A stretch of 64,000 bases of DNA. It comes from Desulfonatronospira sp. GTDB taxonomy: Bacteria; Desulfobacterota; Desulfovibrionia; Desulfovibrionales; Desulfonatronovibrionaceae. Positions 29,787 through 39,443 of this stretch are shown in pieces. The first letter of the stretch is position 1. Every line of letters begins with the position of its first letter. The translations under genes were made by a program, and so were the position numbers. The notes beneath the pieces are model-generated. The model saw only the letters and a program-made list of their open reading frames with translations. It did not search any database and was not told the origin of the DNA. The stretch spans positions 1-64,000 of the forward strand of contig SLDX01000019.1 in assembly GCA_007125075.1 (NCBI GenBank), written 5' to 3'.

Positions 29787-30590
29787 TTAAAAAACTGTAA
29801 CAATTGATGAATATAACACATAAACCGGCAAAAGCAAGAGCACGCTGTCAATGCGATCAAGCATCCCGCCGTGGCCGGGCAGAATATTCCCGGTATCCTT
29901 GACCTTGGTCCATCTTTTAAGCGATGACTGAAAGAAATCACCCAGCTGAGCGGCAACCCCCAGGACAACACCCAGAATCAGATAATGCCACCAAACGACT
30001 GCTCCCAGAAACAGCCCCAGGAACAAGGTCACAGCCAGACATAGGATCATTCCACCGCTGCTGCCCATCCAGGTCTTTTTAGGGCTGACCTGGGGCCAGA
30101 TCTTTCTTTCCCCCCACAGCGAACCCGCGTAATAGGCTCCGATATCTGAAGCAAAGGCTGCGCCGAAGACGAGCATGATTTCAGGGATACTCAGCGTTAA
30201 AATAAGGCTGAGCACCAGGGGCAGATAGACTATGCCGCCGATGAGAATCAGGTAGTCGTCCAGTCTGGCCTGCTCTTTATGGCGGCTGTATTCCACAAGA
30301 AAACAGAGCCAGGCCGCCCAGAAGAGAAGGACAAGAAAAAGGACAGGACTATTGGTGATCTTAAGGCCGGTGTCCAGGACAAAGAGTATGCCGGCAGTGC
30401 AGCCGAGCATCTTGAGCAGGATTCTCCTGGTACCGGTCCAGAACATGGAATAAAACTCCCATAAGGCAAACAGTGAAACCAGTAAAATGACTATGGTTAC
30501 GGCTGCGTGTCCCAGATACAGAACTGTGATCAGGATGAAAAAAAGGATAAGTCCGGTGAGGACCCTTTTCTGATGCGAGGTTAGATTCAT
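29787..30590 (-). CDS. cdsA: Phosphatidate cytidylyltransferase
   Basis: DIGAYYAGSLWGERKIWPQVSPKKTWMGSSGG; LPGHGGMLDRIDS. Confidence 0.95.
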   Translation of the reverse strand: MNLTSHQKRVLTGLILFFILITVLYLGHAAVTIVILLVSLFALWEFYSMFWTGTRRILLKMLGCTAGILFVLDTGLKITNSPVLFLVLLFWAAWLCFLVEYSRHKEQARLDDYLILIGGIVYLPLVLSLILTLSIPEIMLVFGAAFASDIGAYYAGSLWGERKIWPQVSPKKTWMGSSGGMILCLAVTLFLGLFLGAVVWWHYLILGVVLGVAAQLGDFFQSSLKRWTKVKDTGNILPGHGGMLDRIDSVLLLLPVYVLYSSIVTVF

Positions 30591-30595
30591 TTGGG

Positions 30596-31324
30596 TCAGA
30601 TCCTTCCGAAGCGGCGCTGTCTTTGACTGAAGCTTTGCAGAGCCTGGTGCAGGTCGTCAGGTGTAAATTCCGGCCACAGGGTGTCGGTGAAATACAGTTC
30701 GGAATAGGCAGACTGATAAAGAAGATAATTGCTGATCCGGTATTCGCCGCTTGTACGGATAATCAGGTCCGGATCTGGCTGACCTGAGGTATATAAATAC
30801 GTGCTGAATATTTCAGGGGTGAGATCTTCAGGCTTCAGGCCCTGCTCGAGGATCTTTCTGCACGCCCGGACAATTTCCAGCCGCCCGGAATAGTTGAGGG
30901 CCAGGTTTAAGTGCATGCTCTGGTTGTTTCTGGTCTTATAGCAGGCCATCTGGATCACTTTTCTGGTACTCAGCGGCAGGGCATCGATTTCTCCAAGAAT
31001 GTTCAGCCGGATATCCTGCCTGATCAATGTTCCCAGCTCACCTCTGAGAAAATCAGCCAGCAGATTGAACAGAAAATCGATCTCATCCTTGGGCCGGGCC
31101 CAGTTTTCATGAGAAAAGGCATACAGGGTCAGATGTTTGATGCCAATCCGCCTGCACTCTTCGACTATGGTCCTGGCACTTCTGGTTCCCTGCTTGTGGC
31201 CTTCCACCCGGGGCAGGCCGTTACTGCTGGCCCATCTGCCGTTGCCGTCCATTATGATGGCTATATGGCTTGGAAAATGCACCTGCAGTTTAAAACTCCA
31301 TGATTTCTTTTTCTTTCTCGGCAA
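30596..31324 (-). CDS. uppS: Isoprenyl transferase (undecaprenyl diphosphate synthase)
   Basis: [54 protein letters not shown]. Start uncertain: the ATG start overlaps frr; a GTG at about 31282 is possible. Confidence 0.95.
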   Translation of the reverse strand: MPRKKKKSWSFKLQVHFPSHIAIIMDGNGRWASSNGLPRVEGHKQGTRSARTIVEECRRIGIKHLTLYAFSHENWARPKDEIDFLFNLLADFLRGELGTLIRQDIRLNILGEIDALPLSTRKVIQMACYKTRNNQSMHLNLALNYSGRLEIVRACRKILEQGLKPEDLTPEIFSTYLYTSGQPDPDLIIRTSGEYRISNYLLYQSAYSELYFTDTLWPEFTPDDLHQALQSFSQRQRRFGRI

Positions 31325-31844
31325 GAATCTGATCTACCCGCTCCACATAAGAGTCGATTATTTTCTGGACCTCTTCGTATCCCTTGTGCATTTCGTCTTC
31401 TGTGAGCTCTTTGTTGTTTTTCATTTTTTTCAGGCTTTCATTGGCTTCCCTGCGAATATTTCTAAGAGCCACTTTGGTGTCCTCAGCGGTTTTCTTGGCC
31501 ATCTTGACCAGTTCTTTGCGCCTTTCTTCAGTCAGAGGAGGAAGATTGATCCGGATGATCTTACCGTCATTAACCGGGTTCAGTCCCAGATCAGATTTCA
31601 TGATGGCTTTTTCAATCCCGGAGAAGGCATTTCTGTCCCATGGCTGTATCGCGATTGTCCGGCTGTCCGGGATGGAAATGGAAGCCAGCTGATTAAGAGG
31701 GGTCATAGTTCCGTAATATTCGACCATCACGTCGTCGAGCAGGCTTACCGAGGCCCTTCCGGTCCGGAACCTGCTCAGTTCCTTGTCCAAAGTGGCGATC
31801 GCCTTGTTCATTTTATCCCTGCATTCATTGAGTACGGCTTGCAT
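31290..31844 (-). CDS. frr: Ribosome recycling factor
   Basis: [38 protein letters not shown]. Confidence 0.97.
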   Translation of the reverse strand: MQAVLNECRDKMNKAIATLDKELSRFRTGRASVSLLDDVMVEYYGTMTPLNQLASISIPDSRTIAIQPWDRNAFSGIEKAIMKSDLGLNPVNDGKIIRINLPPLTEERRKELVKMAKKTAEDTKVALRNIRREANESLKKMKNNKELTEDEMHKGYEEVQKIIDSYVERVDQILAEKEKEIMEF

Positions 31845-32565
31845 GTTTACCTCCTTGTATCAGGGTACCTGCCTTTTCACCTTGGAGCACCCGACTTATG
31901 TTGTCCTTGTGGAAAAGGTTAAAGACCACTAAAGGCATGTTGTTGTCCATGCACAAAGAAACAGCGGCAGAGTCCATGACTTTTAAGCGCTTGTTCAACA
32001 CATCTATGTATGAGAGCGATATAAACATTTCGGCGTCTGGATGGAGTACCGGATCCTTATCGTAAACTCCATCGACTTTGGTTGCTTTGAAAATGACATC
32101 GGCTTTCAGTTCCATGGCCCTGAGAGCTGCTGCAGTATCCGTAGTGAAATAGGGATTACCTGTGCCTGCAGCGCAGATGACGATCCTTTTTTTCTCCAGA
32201 TGCCTTAATGCCCTGCGCCTGATATAGGGTTCCGCTACTTCGTGCATGGATATGGCAGTCATTACTCTGGTGTCGGCATCCATTTTTTCAAGGGCGTCCT
32301 GAAGGGCCAAAGCATTGATCAGTGTGGCCAGCATGCCCATATAGTCGGCTTGAGCCCGGTCCATGCCCTGCGATGAAGCGGATACGCCGCGGAATATGTT
32401 TCCGCCCCCGATAACCAGAGCAATTTCAGCCCCTAAATCCTGAGCGGCTATGATCTCCCGGCAGATGGAAGATAAGGTCTCGGAGTCGATTCCGTACTTT
32501 TTGTCTCCGGCCAGGGCTTCCCCGCTCAGCTTGAGAAGCACCCGCCGGTATTTAAGTTCGCGCAT
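31825..32565 (-). CDS. pyrH: UMP kinase
   Basis: [37 protein letters not shown]. Confidence 0.97.
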   Translation of the reverse strand: MRELKYRRVLLKLSGEALAGDKKYGIDSETLSSICREIIAAQDLGAEIALVIGGGNIFRGVSASSQGMDRAQADYMGMLATLINALALQDALEKMDADTRVMTAISMHEVAEPYIRRRALRHLEKKRIVICAAGTGNPYFTTDTAAALRAMELKADVIFKATKVDGVYDKDPVLHPDAEMFISLSYIDVLNKRLKVMDSAAVSLCMDNNMPLVVFNLFHKDNISRVLQGEKAGTLIQGGKHASRTQ

Positions 32566-32580
32566 GGGTATATCCGGATA

Positions 32581-33174
32581 CTACTCTTCGCCCAGGGCCA
32601 GGCGGGTAAAACGTCCTATCTGGATGTTTTCACCCAGGACCGCTATGGTTTCGTTCATCAGATCCTCAATGGTCTTGGAGTCGTCTTTGATAAACGGCTG
32701 CTGCAGCAGACAGACTTCCTTGAAGTATTTCTGCATCCGGCCTTCGATGATTTTTTCGGCAATCTGCTCCGGTTTTCCTTCTTTCTGGGCCTGAGTTCTT
32801 AAGAATTCGCGTTCTTTTTCCACCAGTTCCACCGGAAGGTGCTCTGATGCTACGCAAACCGGACTTGTGGCTGCGATCTGCATGGCCAGGTCCTTGGCCA
32901 ACTGCTGAAACTTGTCGCTTTTGGCCACAAAGTCTGTTTCACATTTAAGTTCCACCATAACCCCGATTTTTCCATTGCTGTGGATGTATGATCCGATCCA
33001 GCCTTCTGAGGTGGATCTGCCGGCTCTTTTCCGGGCTTTGGACAAACCTTTTTCCCTGAGCCAGTTGATGGCTTTCTGCTCGTCTCCGTCGCTGGCCTGC
33101 AGGGCTTTTTTGCAATCCATCATTCCGGCCCCGGTTTTTTCACGCAGAGCCTTTACTTTCTGGGCATCAATCAT
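32581..33174 (-). CDS. tsf: Elongation factor Ts
   Basis: KVKALREKTGAGMMDCKKAL; ELKCETDFVAKS. Confidence 0.97.
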   Translation of the reverse strand: MIDAQKVKALREKTGAGMMDCKKALQASDGDEQKAINWLREKGLSKARKRAGRSTSEGWIGSYIHSNGKIGVMVELKCETDFVAKSDKFQQLAKDLAMQIAATSPVCVASEHLPVELVEKEREFLRTQAQKEGKPEQIAEKIIEGRMQKYFKEVCLLQQPFIKDDSKTIEDLMNETIAVLGENIQIGRFTRLALGEE

Positions 33175-33177
33175 TGT

Positions 33178-33978
33178 CTATTCCTCCTCTGTCTCTTCCT
33201 GCAAGTCAGGTTCACGAATTTCTTCATTCATTCCCTGCTCTTTTTCAGTTATTGCGGTTTCTTTGGCCATTTCTTCCTGGTCTTCCCTGTCGCCGCGCCT
33301 GGACAGTCCTTCCAGACAGGCTTCGGCAATGCTCCCGGAAAAGAGCTTGATAGCCCGGATGGCGTCATCATTGCCGGGAATGACAAAGTCGATGAGGTCC
33401 GGATCGCAGTTGGTGTCCACCACCGCGATAATGGGGATATTCAGTTTGCGGCATTCCTTGACAGCGATCTCTTCCTTCTTGGGATCGACAATAAAGGCCG
33501 CACCAGGCAGAGAATCCATATTCTTGATTCCGCCCAGGTCACTGTTCAGTTTGTTGACTTCTCTTTGCAGCATGACCACTTCCTTTTTGACGAAACGATT
33601 AATGCTGCCGTCTTCAAACATCTTTTCCAGACTTTTCAAGCGGTCTATGCTTTTGCGGATGGTTTGAAAGTTGGTCAGGGTACCCCCAAGCCAGCGGTTG
33701 GTCACATAATACATTCCGGCGCGTTCTGCTTCGGTCTTGATGACTTCTCTGGCCTGTCTCTTGGTTCCTGCGAAAAGTACCTGTTTGCCTCCGGCTACAG
33801 TGTCCACGATGAAATCGTGAGCGCTCTTATAGAGCTTGACTGTCTGCTGCAGGTCAATGATGTGGATTCCTTTTCTGGAGCCGAAAATATAAGGCTTCAT
33901 TTTCGGATTCCAGCGCTTGGTCTGGTGACCGAAATGCACCCCGGTCTCCAGCATCTGCTTCATGGTCACGTAATTCAT
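33178..33978 (-). CDS. rpsB: 30S ribosomal protein S2
   Basis: [41 protein letters not shown]. Confidence 0.98.
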   Translation of the reverse strand: MNYVTMKQMLETGVHFGHQTKRWNPKMKPYIFGSRKGIHIIDLQQTVKLYKSAHDFIVDTVAGGKQVLFAGTKRQAREVIKTEAERAGMYYVTNRWLGGTLTNFQTIRKSIDRLKSLEKMFEDGSINRFVKKEVVMLQREVNKLNSDLGGIKNMDSLPGAAFIVDPKKEEIAVKECRKLNIPIIAVVDTNCDPDLIDFVIPGNDDAIRAIKLFSGSIAEACLEGLSRRGDREDQEEMAKETAITEKEQGMNEEIREPDLQEETEEE

Positions 33979-34002
33979 GGTTCCTCCCTGGGTTAAGCCT
34001 CC

Positions 34003-34054
34003 ATCCGGTCGGCACCTCCACCACTGGAAGCACCCAAAGGGCTGCGTCCCGGAC
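34003..34054 (-). promoter_or_regulatory. Candidate structured rpsB mRNA leader
   Basis: Minus-strand GTCCGG...CTTCCA-gtgg-TGGAGG...CCGGAT enclosing pairings about 25 nt before rpsB ATG. Confidence 0.4.
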
Positions 34055-34211
34055 GTGTGTTTTTATGAAACTTTTTCTGATAACCAAAAAATTCATTTCT
34101 GGCAAGTTCGAACTTGAGATGCCTGCAGGTTTGAAATAGTTAAAAATAATCTTGCCAACAGCAAGCGGATGATTTATAAAATTTAGTCTTTTAAAATTCT
34201 GGAGGTTTTTC

Positions 34212-34421
34212 ATGAAAAAAGATTTGCATCCATCGCTTTACGACTCTGTGGTTAAGTGTGCCTGCGGCAATGAATTCGAGACCAAATCCACTGCTGGTGA
34301 AAAAATTATGGTTGAAGTATGTTCCCAGTGTCATCCCTTTTTCACGGGTCAGCAGAGATTTGTGGATTCAGCCGGGCGCATAGACCGGTTCAAGAAAAAA
34401 TACGGCCATCTGTCCAAATAA
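34212..34421 (+). CDS. rpmE: 50S ribosomal protein L31
   Basis: [27 protein letters not shown]...[29 protein letters not shown]. Confidence 0.97.
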   Translation: MKKDLHPSLYDSVVKCACGNEFETKSTAGEKIMVEVCSQCHPFFTGQQRFVDSAGRIDRFKKKYGHLSK

Positions 34422-34532
34422 TTTTATTACAAAATCTTGGCCGGGTTTCGGACTTTGACCAGGGAGAGTCAAATGCGTACCATGAAGACAGGAACCGAAC
34501 AGTTATCAAGAATTTTAACTTAATGAAAGAAC

Positions 34533-35603
34533 ATGTTTGTCAAACTGGATGAACTGGAGCAGAAGTACCGTCAGGTGGAGAGCGATCTCAGCGATCCACA
34601 GGTATATTCCGACCAGGAAAAATACAGAAAATTATCCAAGTCCCATGCCGATCTTGCCCCGATTGTAAATGCCTATCGCGCATTCAGGCAGATTGAGGAG
34701 GAGATCGCAGAAAACAGGGAGCTTTTAAGGGACAGGGATCCGGACATCAGGGAGCTTGCTCAGGCTGAACTGGACAGGCTCGAAGTCGATAAAGACCGCC
34801 TGCTGGAGGAACTCAAGCTTTTGCTTCTGCCCAAGGATCCACTGGATGAAAAAAATATCATCCTGGAAATAAGAGCAGGCACGGGTGGAGAGGAGGCAGC
34901 ATTATTTGCGACTGATCTTTTTCGCATGTATTCGAGATATGCAGAGGACAGAGGCTGGAAGGTGGAGGTGTTGAATCTGCATCTGACCGGCTCCAAAGGA
35001 ATCAAGGAAGTCGTGGCCTCTATTTCCGGCAAAAACGTTTACAGCAGGCTCAAGTTTGAATCCGGAGTGCACCGGGTGCAAAGAGTTCCGGAAACGGAAT
35101 CCCAGGGCAGGGTGCACACTTCTGCGGTTACAGTGGCGATTCTGCCTGAGGCCGAAGAGGTGGACATCAACATCGACCCCAATGATCTTCGTGTGGATGT
35201 GTTCAGGTCTTCAGGTCCTGGAGGGCAAAGCGTGAACACTACTGATTCCGCGGTCAGGGTGACGCATGAGCCTACCGGCATAGTCGTTTCCTGTCAGGAT
35301 GAAAAATCGCAGCATAAAAACAAAACCAAGGCCCTGAAGGTTTTGCGCTCCAGGCTGCTTAAGATTCGCGAGGAAGAACAGAAAAAGGAACTTGATGAAA
35401 ACCGCAGGGCTCAGGTAGGTTCAGGCGACCGTTCGGAAAGAATACGCACATACAATTTTCCCCAGAGCAGAATAACCGACCACCGGGTTAATCTGACTTC
35501 ATACAATCTTGAGTCCATTCTGGAAGGCCAGATGGATGAGATCCTTGACCCCCTGATTCAGCATTTTCAGGCCCAGGCCCTGCAGGAAGCGCAGGCTGCC
35601 TGA
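34533..35603 (+). CDS. prfA: Peptide chain release factor 1
   Basis: [38 protein letters not shown] (GGQ motif). Confidence 0.97.
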   Translation: MFVKLDELEQKYRQVESDLSDPQVYSDQEKYRKLSKSHADLAPIVNAYRAFRQIEEEIAENRELLRDRDPDIRELAQAELDRLEVDKDRLLEELKLLLLPKDPLDEKNIILEIRAGTGGEEAALFATDLFRMYSRYAEDRGWKVEVLNLHLTGSKGIKEVVASISGKNVYSRLKFESGVHRVQRVPETESQGRVHTSAVTVAILPEAEEVDINIDPNDLRVDVFRSSGPGGQSVNTTDSAVRVTHEPTGIVVSCQDEKSQHKNKTKALKVLRSRLLKIREEEQKKELDENRRAQVGSGDRSERIRTYNFPQSRITDHRVNLTSYNLESILEGQMDEILDPLIQHFQAQALQEAQAA

Positions 35604-35709
35604 TTCTGGAGCCAACCGCACCCGGCATCTATGGGTCTTCCATCATGATCCTGCGCATTAACCCTGTCCTGACAGGTATCAGCCTGCAGGACCTCAGGAA
35701 TTTTTTCCC

Positions 35710-36552
35710 ATGAAGACCACAGCGGAATTGCTTGAATGGGGCGCTGACCTGCTGCGCAGCCGTAACGTTGATTCACCTTCTCTTTCAGCCAGGCTGCTCC
35801 TGGCGCATGTTCTTGATTGCTCCCTGGAAAAGCTGTTGATTGTTTTGAATGATCCTGTCGGGTATGAAGCGTCCCGTCGCTTTGCCGAGCTCATTCAGCG
35901 CAGATCAAAAGGTGAGCCGGTTGCCTACATCCTTGGCCGGAAAGAATTTTTTGGACTGGATTTCCTGATCTCCGCGGACGTACTTATACCCAGACCGGAA
36001 ACAGAAATGATCGTGGATCTTGTTGACAAGATTTTTGATCCGTCAGACAGGGCCTTGTTTGCTGATATTGGTACTGGCAGCGGAGCTCTGGCTGTATGCA
36101 TTGCCTTCAGGTTTCCCTTGTTTCAGGGTCTTGGCTGCGATATCAGTTATAAAGCACTAAATGTTGCCCGGGAAAATGCCTTGATCCATGGGTTGCAGGA
36201 CAGAATTCTTTTTGTTGCTTCAGATATGGGGCGAGGGATCAAGGCGGACAGCCTGGATCTGATAGTCTGCAACCCTCCATATCTGTCTTTAAGCGATTAT
36301 GAGCAGGCAAGCCGCGAAGTCAGGGATTTTGAACCTGAACCCGCTCTTTTATCTTCTGCTGAGGGTCTTGAGCATATACGCTTACTGAGCATCACCGCCC
36401 GCAGAGTATTGCGTCAAGAGGGTGTTTTGCTTCTGGAATTCGGCTGCAGCCAGGCTGAAGAGGTCAAAAAAATCTTTTATGGCTGGAAGGAATTGAAAGT
36501 ACTTAAGGATCTGGCTGGAAGAGACAGAATAATGAAGGCTGTCAACCCTTAA
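35710..36552 (+). CDS. prmC: Release factor glutamine methyltransferase
   Basis: DIGTGSGALAVCIA; LIVCNPPYLS (NPPY motif). Confidence 0.96.
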   Translation: MKTTAELLEWGADLLRSRNVDSPSLSARLLLAHVLDCSLEKLLIVLNDPVGYEASRRFAELIQRRSKGEPVAYILGRKEFFGLDFLISADVLIPRPETEMIVDLVDKIFDPSDRALFADIGTGSGALAVCIAFRFPLFQGLGCDISYKALNVARENALIHGLQDRILFVASDMGRGIKADSLDLIVCNPPYLSLSDYEQASREVRDFEPEPALLSSAEGLEHIRLLSITARRVLRQEGVLLLEFGCSQAEEVKKIFYGWKELKVLKDLAGRDRIMKAVNP

Positions 36553-36600
36553 ATAAGAACTGTGGTGTTGTAAATATACAATTTTTGTGAAAAAACCACA

Positions 36601-36676
36601 AAAATGCCGAAGGCGCGCCTAAAAAAATCCTTGAATTGTGGGAGGTTATGGCAAAAGGATTTTCGGCGTGATTTTT
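36601..36676 (+). promoter_or_regulatory. Nested stem-loop in the lpxC leader, with a 7-codon uORF
   Basis: AAAAT GCCGAA ... AATCCTT ... AAGGATT TTCGGC gtg ATTTTT; GGAGGttATGGCAAAAGGATTTTCGGCGTGA. Confidence 0.55.
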
Positions 36677-36700
36677 GCTTACGCAGGGCAGGAGGAAGAA

Positions 36701-37627
36701 ATGAGGCAGCAGACTATCAAAAAGGATATTCGGTGCTTTGGCATAGGTTTGCACGGAGGAGAGAGGGTGTGTCTGCACTTGCGTCCTGCTGCGGAAGATA
36801 CCGGACTGGTCTTTGTGCACAAGGGAGTGGACGGCTCAAGGAGATTTAACCTCAGTCCGCACCAGGTGATATCCACTGAGTTGGCCACCACTATCGGGAA
36901 CAGCGAAGCATCCATTTCAACTGTTGAGCACCTTCTTGCCGCAGTCTTCGGTCTGGGCATTGACAATCTTTATATCGAGGTGCACGGGGACGAGCTGCCA
37001 ATCATGGATGGAAGCGCCGCTACCTTTGTTTTTCTGCTGCGCTCCGTAGGGTTTCGAAGACAGCGGTTGCCCAAAAGAATCCTTAGCTTCAACCGGCATG
37101 TGGAGTATAAAAGTGGTGAGCGGTGGATAAAAGTAAAGCCTTACAAAGGGCTTAAAATCAATTACACCATCGATTTCGCCCATCCCATGGTCGGCAGACA
37201 ATCCTTCAGTTTCGAGCACGATCCACAGCAGTTCATAAGATCCCTGGCCAAAGCCAGAACATTCGGCTTTCTTCAGGATGTGGAAAAGCTGCAGAGCATG
37301 GGCCTGGCCCTGGGGGGATCGCTGAACAACGCAGTGGTTCTTGACGAATACGGGGTGATCAACCCCGACGGTCTCAGGTTCAGCGATGAACTGGTCCGGC
37401 ACAAGATTCTGGACTTTATGGGCGACATGGCTCTGATGGGTACGCCTGTCTGGGGAGCTTTTGATGTGCATTGCTCAGGCCATGCCTTCAACAACTCTTT
37501 TCTGCGCTTTCTGGATAAAAATAAGGACGATTATCTGAGCTGGGTTGAGTTTGATAATCAGGGACACATGTTAAATGTTCCCGTACCAGAAAGACTGCCG
37601 CAGACTGAACCGGTGCAGGCCTGCTGA
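36701..37627 (+). CDS. lpxC: UDP-3-O-acyl-N-acetylglucosamine deacetylase
   Basis: RQQTIKKDIRCFGIGLHGGERV; STVEHLLAAVFGLGIDN; HKILDFMGDMALMG; AGGAGGA before ATG 36701. Confidence 0.95.
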   Translation: MRQQTIKKDIRCFGIGLHGGERVCLHLRPAAEDTGLVFVHKGVDGSRRFNLSPHQVISTELATTIGNSEASISTVEHLLAAVFGLGIDNLYIEVHGDELPIMDGSAATFVFLLRSVGFRRQRLPKRILSFNRHVEYKSGERWIKVKPYKGLKINYTIDFAHPMVGRQSFSFEHDPQQFIRSLAKARTFGFLQDVEKLQSMGLALGGSLNNAVVLDEYGVINPDGLRFSDELVRHKILDFMGDMALMGTPVWGAFDVHCSGHAFNNSFLRFLDKNKDDYLSWVEFDNQGHMLNVPVPERLPQTEPVQAC

Positions 37628-37643
37628 TTTTGCATTATTAATG

Positions 37644-37666
37644 GGCGCTTCAGGGCGCCTTTTTTC
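37644..37666 (+). terminator. Rho-independent terminator after lpxC
   Basis: GGCGC TTCAGG GCGCC TTTTTTC. Confidence 0.85.
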
Positions 37667-37685
37667 TTGATTTTATTAAGCCTGC

Positions 37686-38336
37686 TCATCGCCAGGACAA
37701 AAGCCTCAGAGCTTCCAGCCAGTGCCTGTAAGATCCGGAAAAAGGATTGTAGCAGGGTTCAAATCTCTTGCTATTAAGCGCTTTGATCAGCTCATCAACG
37801 GAATGGATGGGTTCAAAGAACCTGGTGACTGCTCTTCCCAGATCACTCAGATGATGAGCGTCGCTTCCTCCGGTAAGGTGCACCTGATATTTTTGTTGCC
37901 AGGCTTTGGCCATGGCGTTTTCCTGGCTGGTGTTGCCTCCGTTTATCCCTTCTGCGTATTCAATCAGGCCTGCTTCAGCCAGTCTTTCGTCAATTTCCTG
38001 CATAACCCGGAAAGGGTGTGCGGCCACGGCCACCGCGCCCATGTCCTGAACCATGCGCAGCATATCCCTGGCCGGCATGAATGACGGCAGTTTCTTTGCC
38101 GCGCCGAAAACAAGAAAGTGACCTTCCTGGGTGGAACATTCCTGCCCGATGACCACACACAGTCCGTCATCCTGAATTCCTTCCCGAACGTGATTTCTGG
38201 CTTGCAACGAATTATGGTCGGTTATGCATACTCCATGCAGGCCCAATGATCTGGATCTTTTAAGGATGTCTCTTATGGGCAAAGTGCTGCACGCGGAGAT
38301 TTGAGAGTGAACGTGCAGGTCAAATAAAAAGGACAC
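37686..38336 (-). CDS. PHP-domain phosphoesterase
   Basis: FLFDLHVHSQISACSTLPI; ITDHNSL; GGSDAHHLSDLGRAVT. Confidence 0.9.
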   Translation of the reverse strand: MSFLFDLHVHSQISACSTLPIRDILKRSRSLGLHGVCITDHNSLQARNHVREGIQDDGLCVVIGQECSTQEGHFLVFGAAKKLPSFMPARDMLRMVQDMGAVAVAAHPFRVMQEIDERLAEAGLIEYAEGINGGNTSQENAMAKAWQQKYQVHLTGGSDAHHLSDLGRAVTRFFEPIHSVDELIKALNSKRFEPCYNPFSGSYRHWLEALRLLSWR

Positions 38337-38355
38337 TCAGCATACCTCGGCTTGA

Positions 38356-38583
38356 CTATTTGGATTCATCGTTCTCCCCGGAACCAAACATCTGCCCCAG
38401 TCCGGTATTTTTGAAGATGAGCCTGGTCGCTGTTTCATCGGCAATCTCAGCCAGATCCATAAGCCTCTCCAGGTAATCCAGGATCTCCAGGCGTCTGTCT
38501 TCTGAGGAGTGCTCGAAATCTTCTTCAAGTTCACCGGACTTAATGTAGCGTTCTAGATCGTTTAAGAATTTTTCATTGAGCAT
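38356..38583 (-). CDS. Small conserved hypothetical protein
   Basis: 75-aa acidic ORF immediately upstream of the PHP gene in the same orientation. Confidence 0.6.
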   Translation of the reverse strand: MLNEKFLNDLERYIKSGELEEDFEHSSEDRRLEILDYLERLMDLAEIADETATRLIFKNTGLGQMFGSGENDESK

Positions 38584-38734
38584 GAAGACTCCATTTGATT
38601 TGGGGTAAAAATCCTAATTGAATTAATAAATAATCATGCCACAGCAATTTGGCCCGGTCAAAGAATTTCCCTGTTTCCAGGAAGCCAAAAAGATATTGAC
38701 TGAATCAGGCATGAATTATATGAAACAGATACAT

Positions 38735-38821
38735 GCCGGGGTGGTGGAATTGGTAGACGCACGGGACTCAAAATCCCGCGGGGGCGACCCCATGAGAGTT
38801 CGAGTCTCTCCCCCGGCACCA
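38735..38821 (+). tRNA. tRNA-Leu (anticodon CAA), CCA encoded
   Basis: gccggggtggtggaattggtagacgcacgggactCAAaatcccg...long variable arm...gttcgagtctctcccccggcacca. Confidence 0.96.
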
Positions 38822-39443
38822 CAACAATCGAGCTGCCAACATTGGCTCATCAATTTTTTTCAAGCTCACTTACCCATCTCCAATCACTCATCTCTTCTTA
38901 ACCGTCCTAGCGCGGGTAAATCTCCAAATCCTTGCCGGAATTGATACTGCTTACATTTTGTCCATATCCATTCTCACATTTTTGTAGTATCTCTTCTAAT
39001 CTTTTCAGCTGTTGTTTTTAACCTTTGATAACAGCACTTTGTGCTAACCAGTTTAAATTTTGGCTGACAAAAGCAAGCCTGTATAGCTCAAAAATCCTGC
39101 GTTTCTTTCTTTTCATTAATATCTCAATCTATTTTATAACATAATTGTAAAACTGGCTGAAAAGCCATTTGAACAAATATGTTGCAAATTCAAGGGCTTA
39201 AGTCACCTGGTATTTTTGTTGCTCTGTTGATGGAAGAAAATGGTATTTAAATCCGGGAAACAGTAAAATTTTTTATGGAGAAATCTATGTACGCCTTGTA
39301 TTTCTGGATCGGAGCCCATCCCCGAGCGCCGTAGGTGATTTATAATTTGTAAGATTGATCCCTTCGGGAGACATCGTGGCTTAAGTATTTCAACAAAATT
39401 TACAATAAAGTAATAATCTCATTGCAACAGGGAGGGTTGATCA

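Noticed and set aside
31290-31324. Long frr/uppS overlap as a programmed recoding site
   Set aside because: More likely an over-extended uppS start; a GTG at about 31282 ([17 protein letters not shown]) removes the overlap.
36542-36820. Minus-strand ORF overlapping the lpxC leader
   Set aside because: Antisense to confident prmC/lpxC, no SD, no family resemblance.
38822-39270. Possible integrated-element scar in the ~600-bp gap after tRNA-Leu
   Set aside because: No integrase, transposase fragment or repeated tRNA 3' end was found in the window; only AT-rich non-coding sequence.
39100-39440. Sigma-54 promoter upstream of amt
   Set aside because: No TGGCAC-N5-TTGC-like sequence could be found by eye on the + strand.
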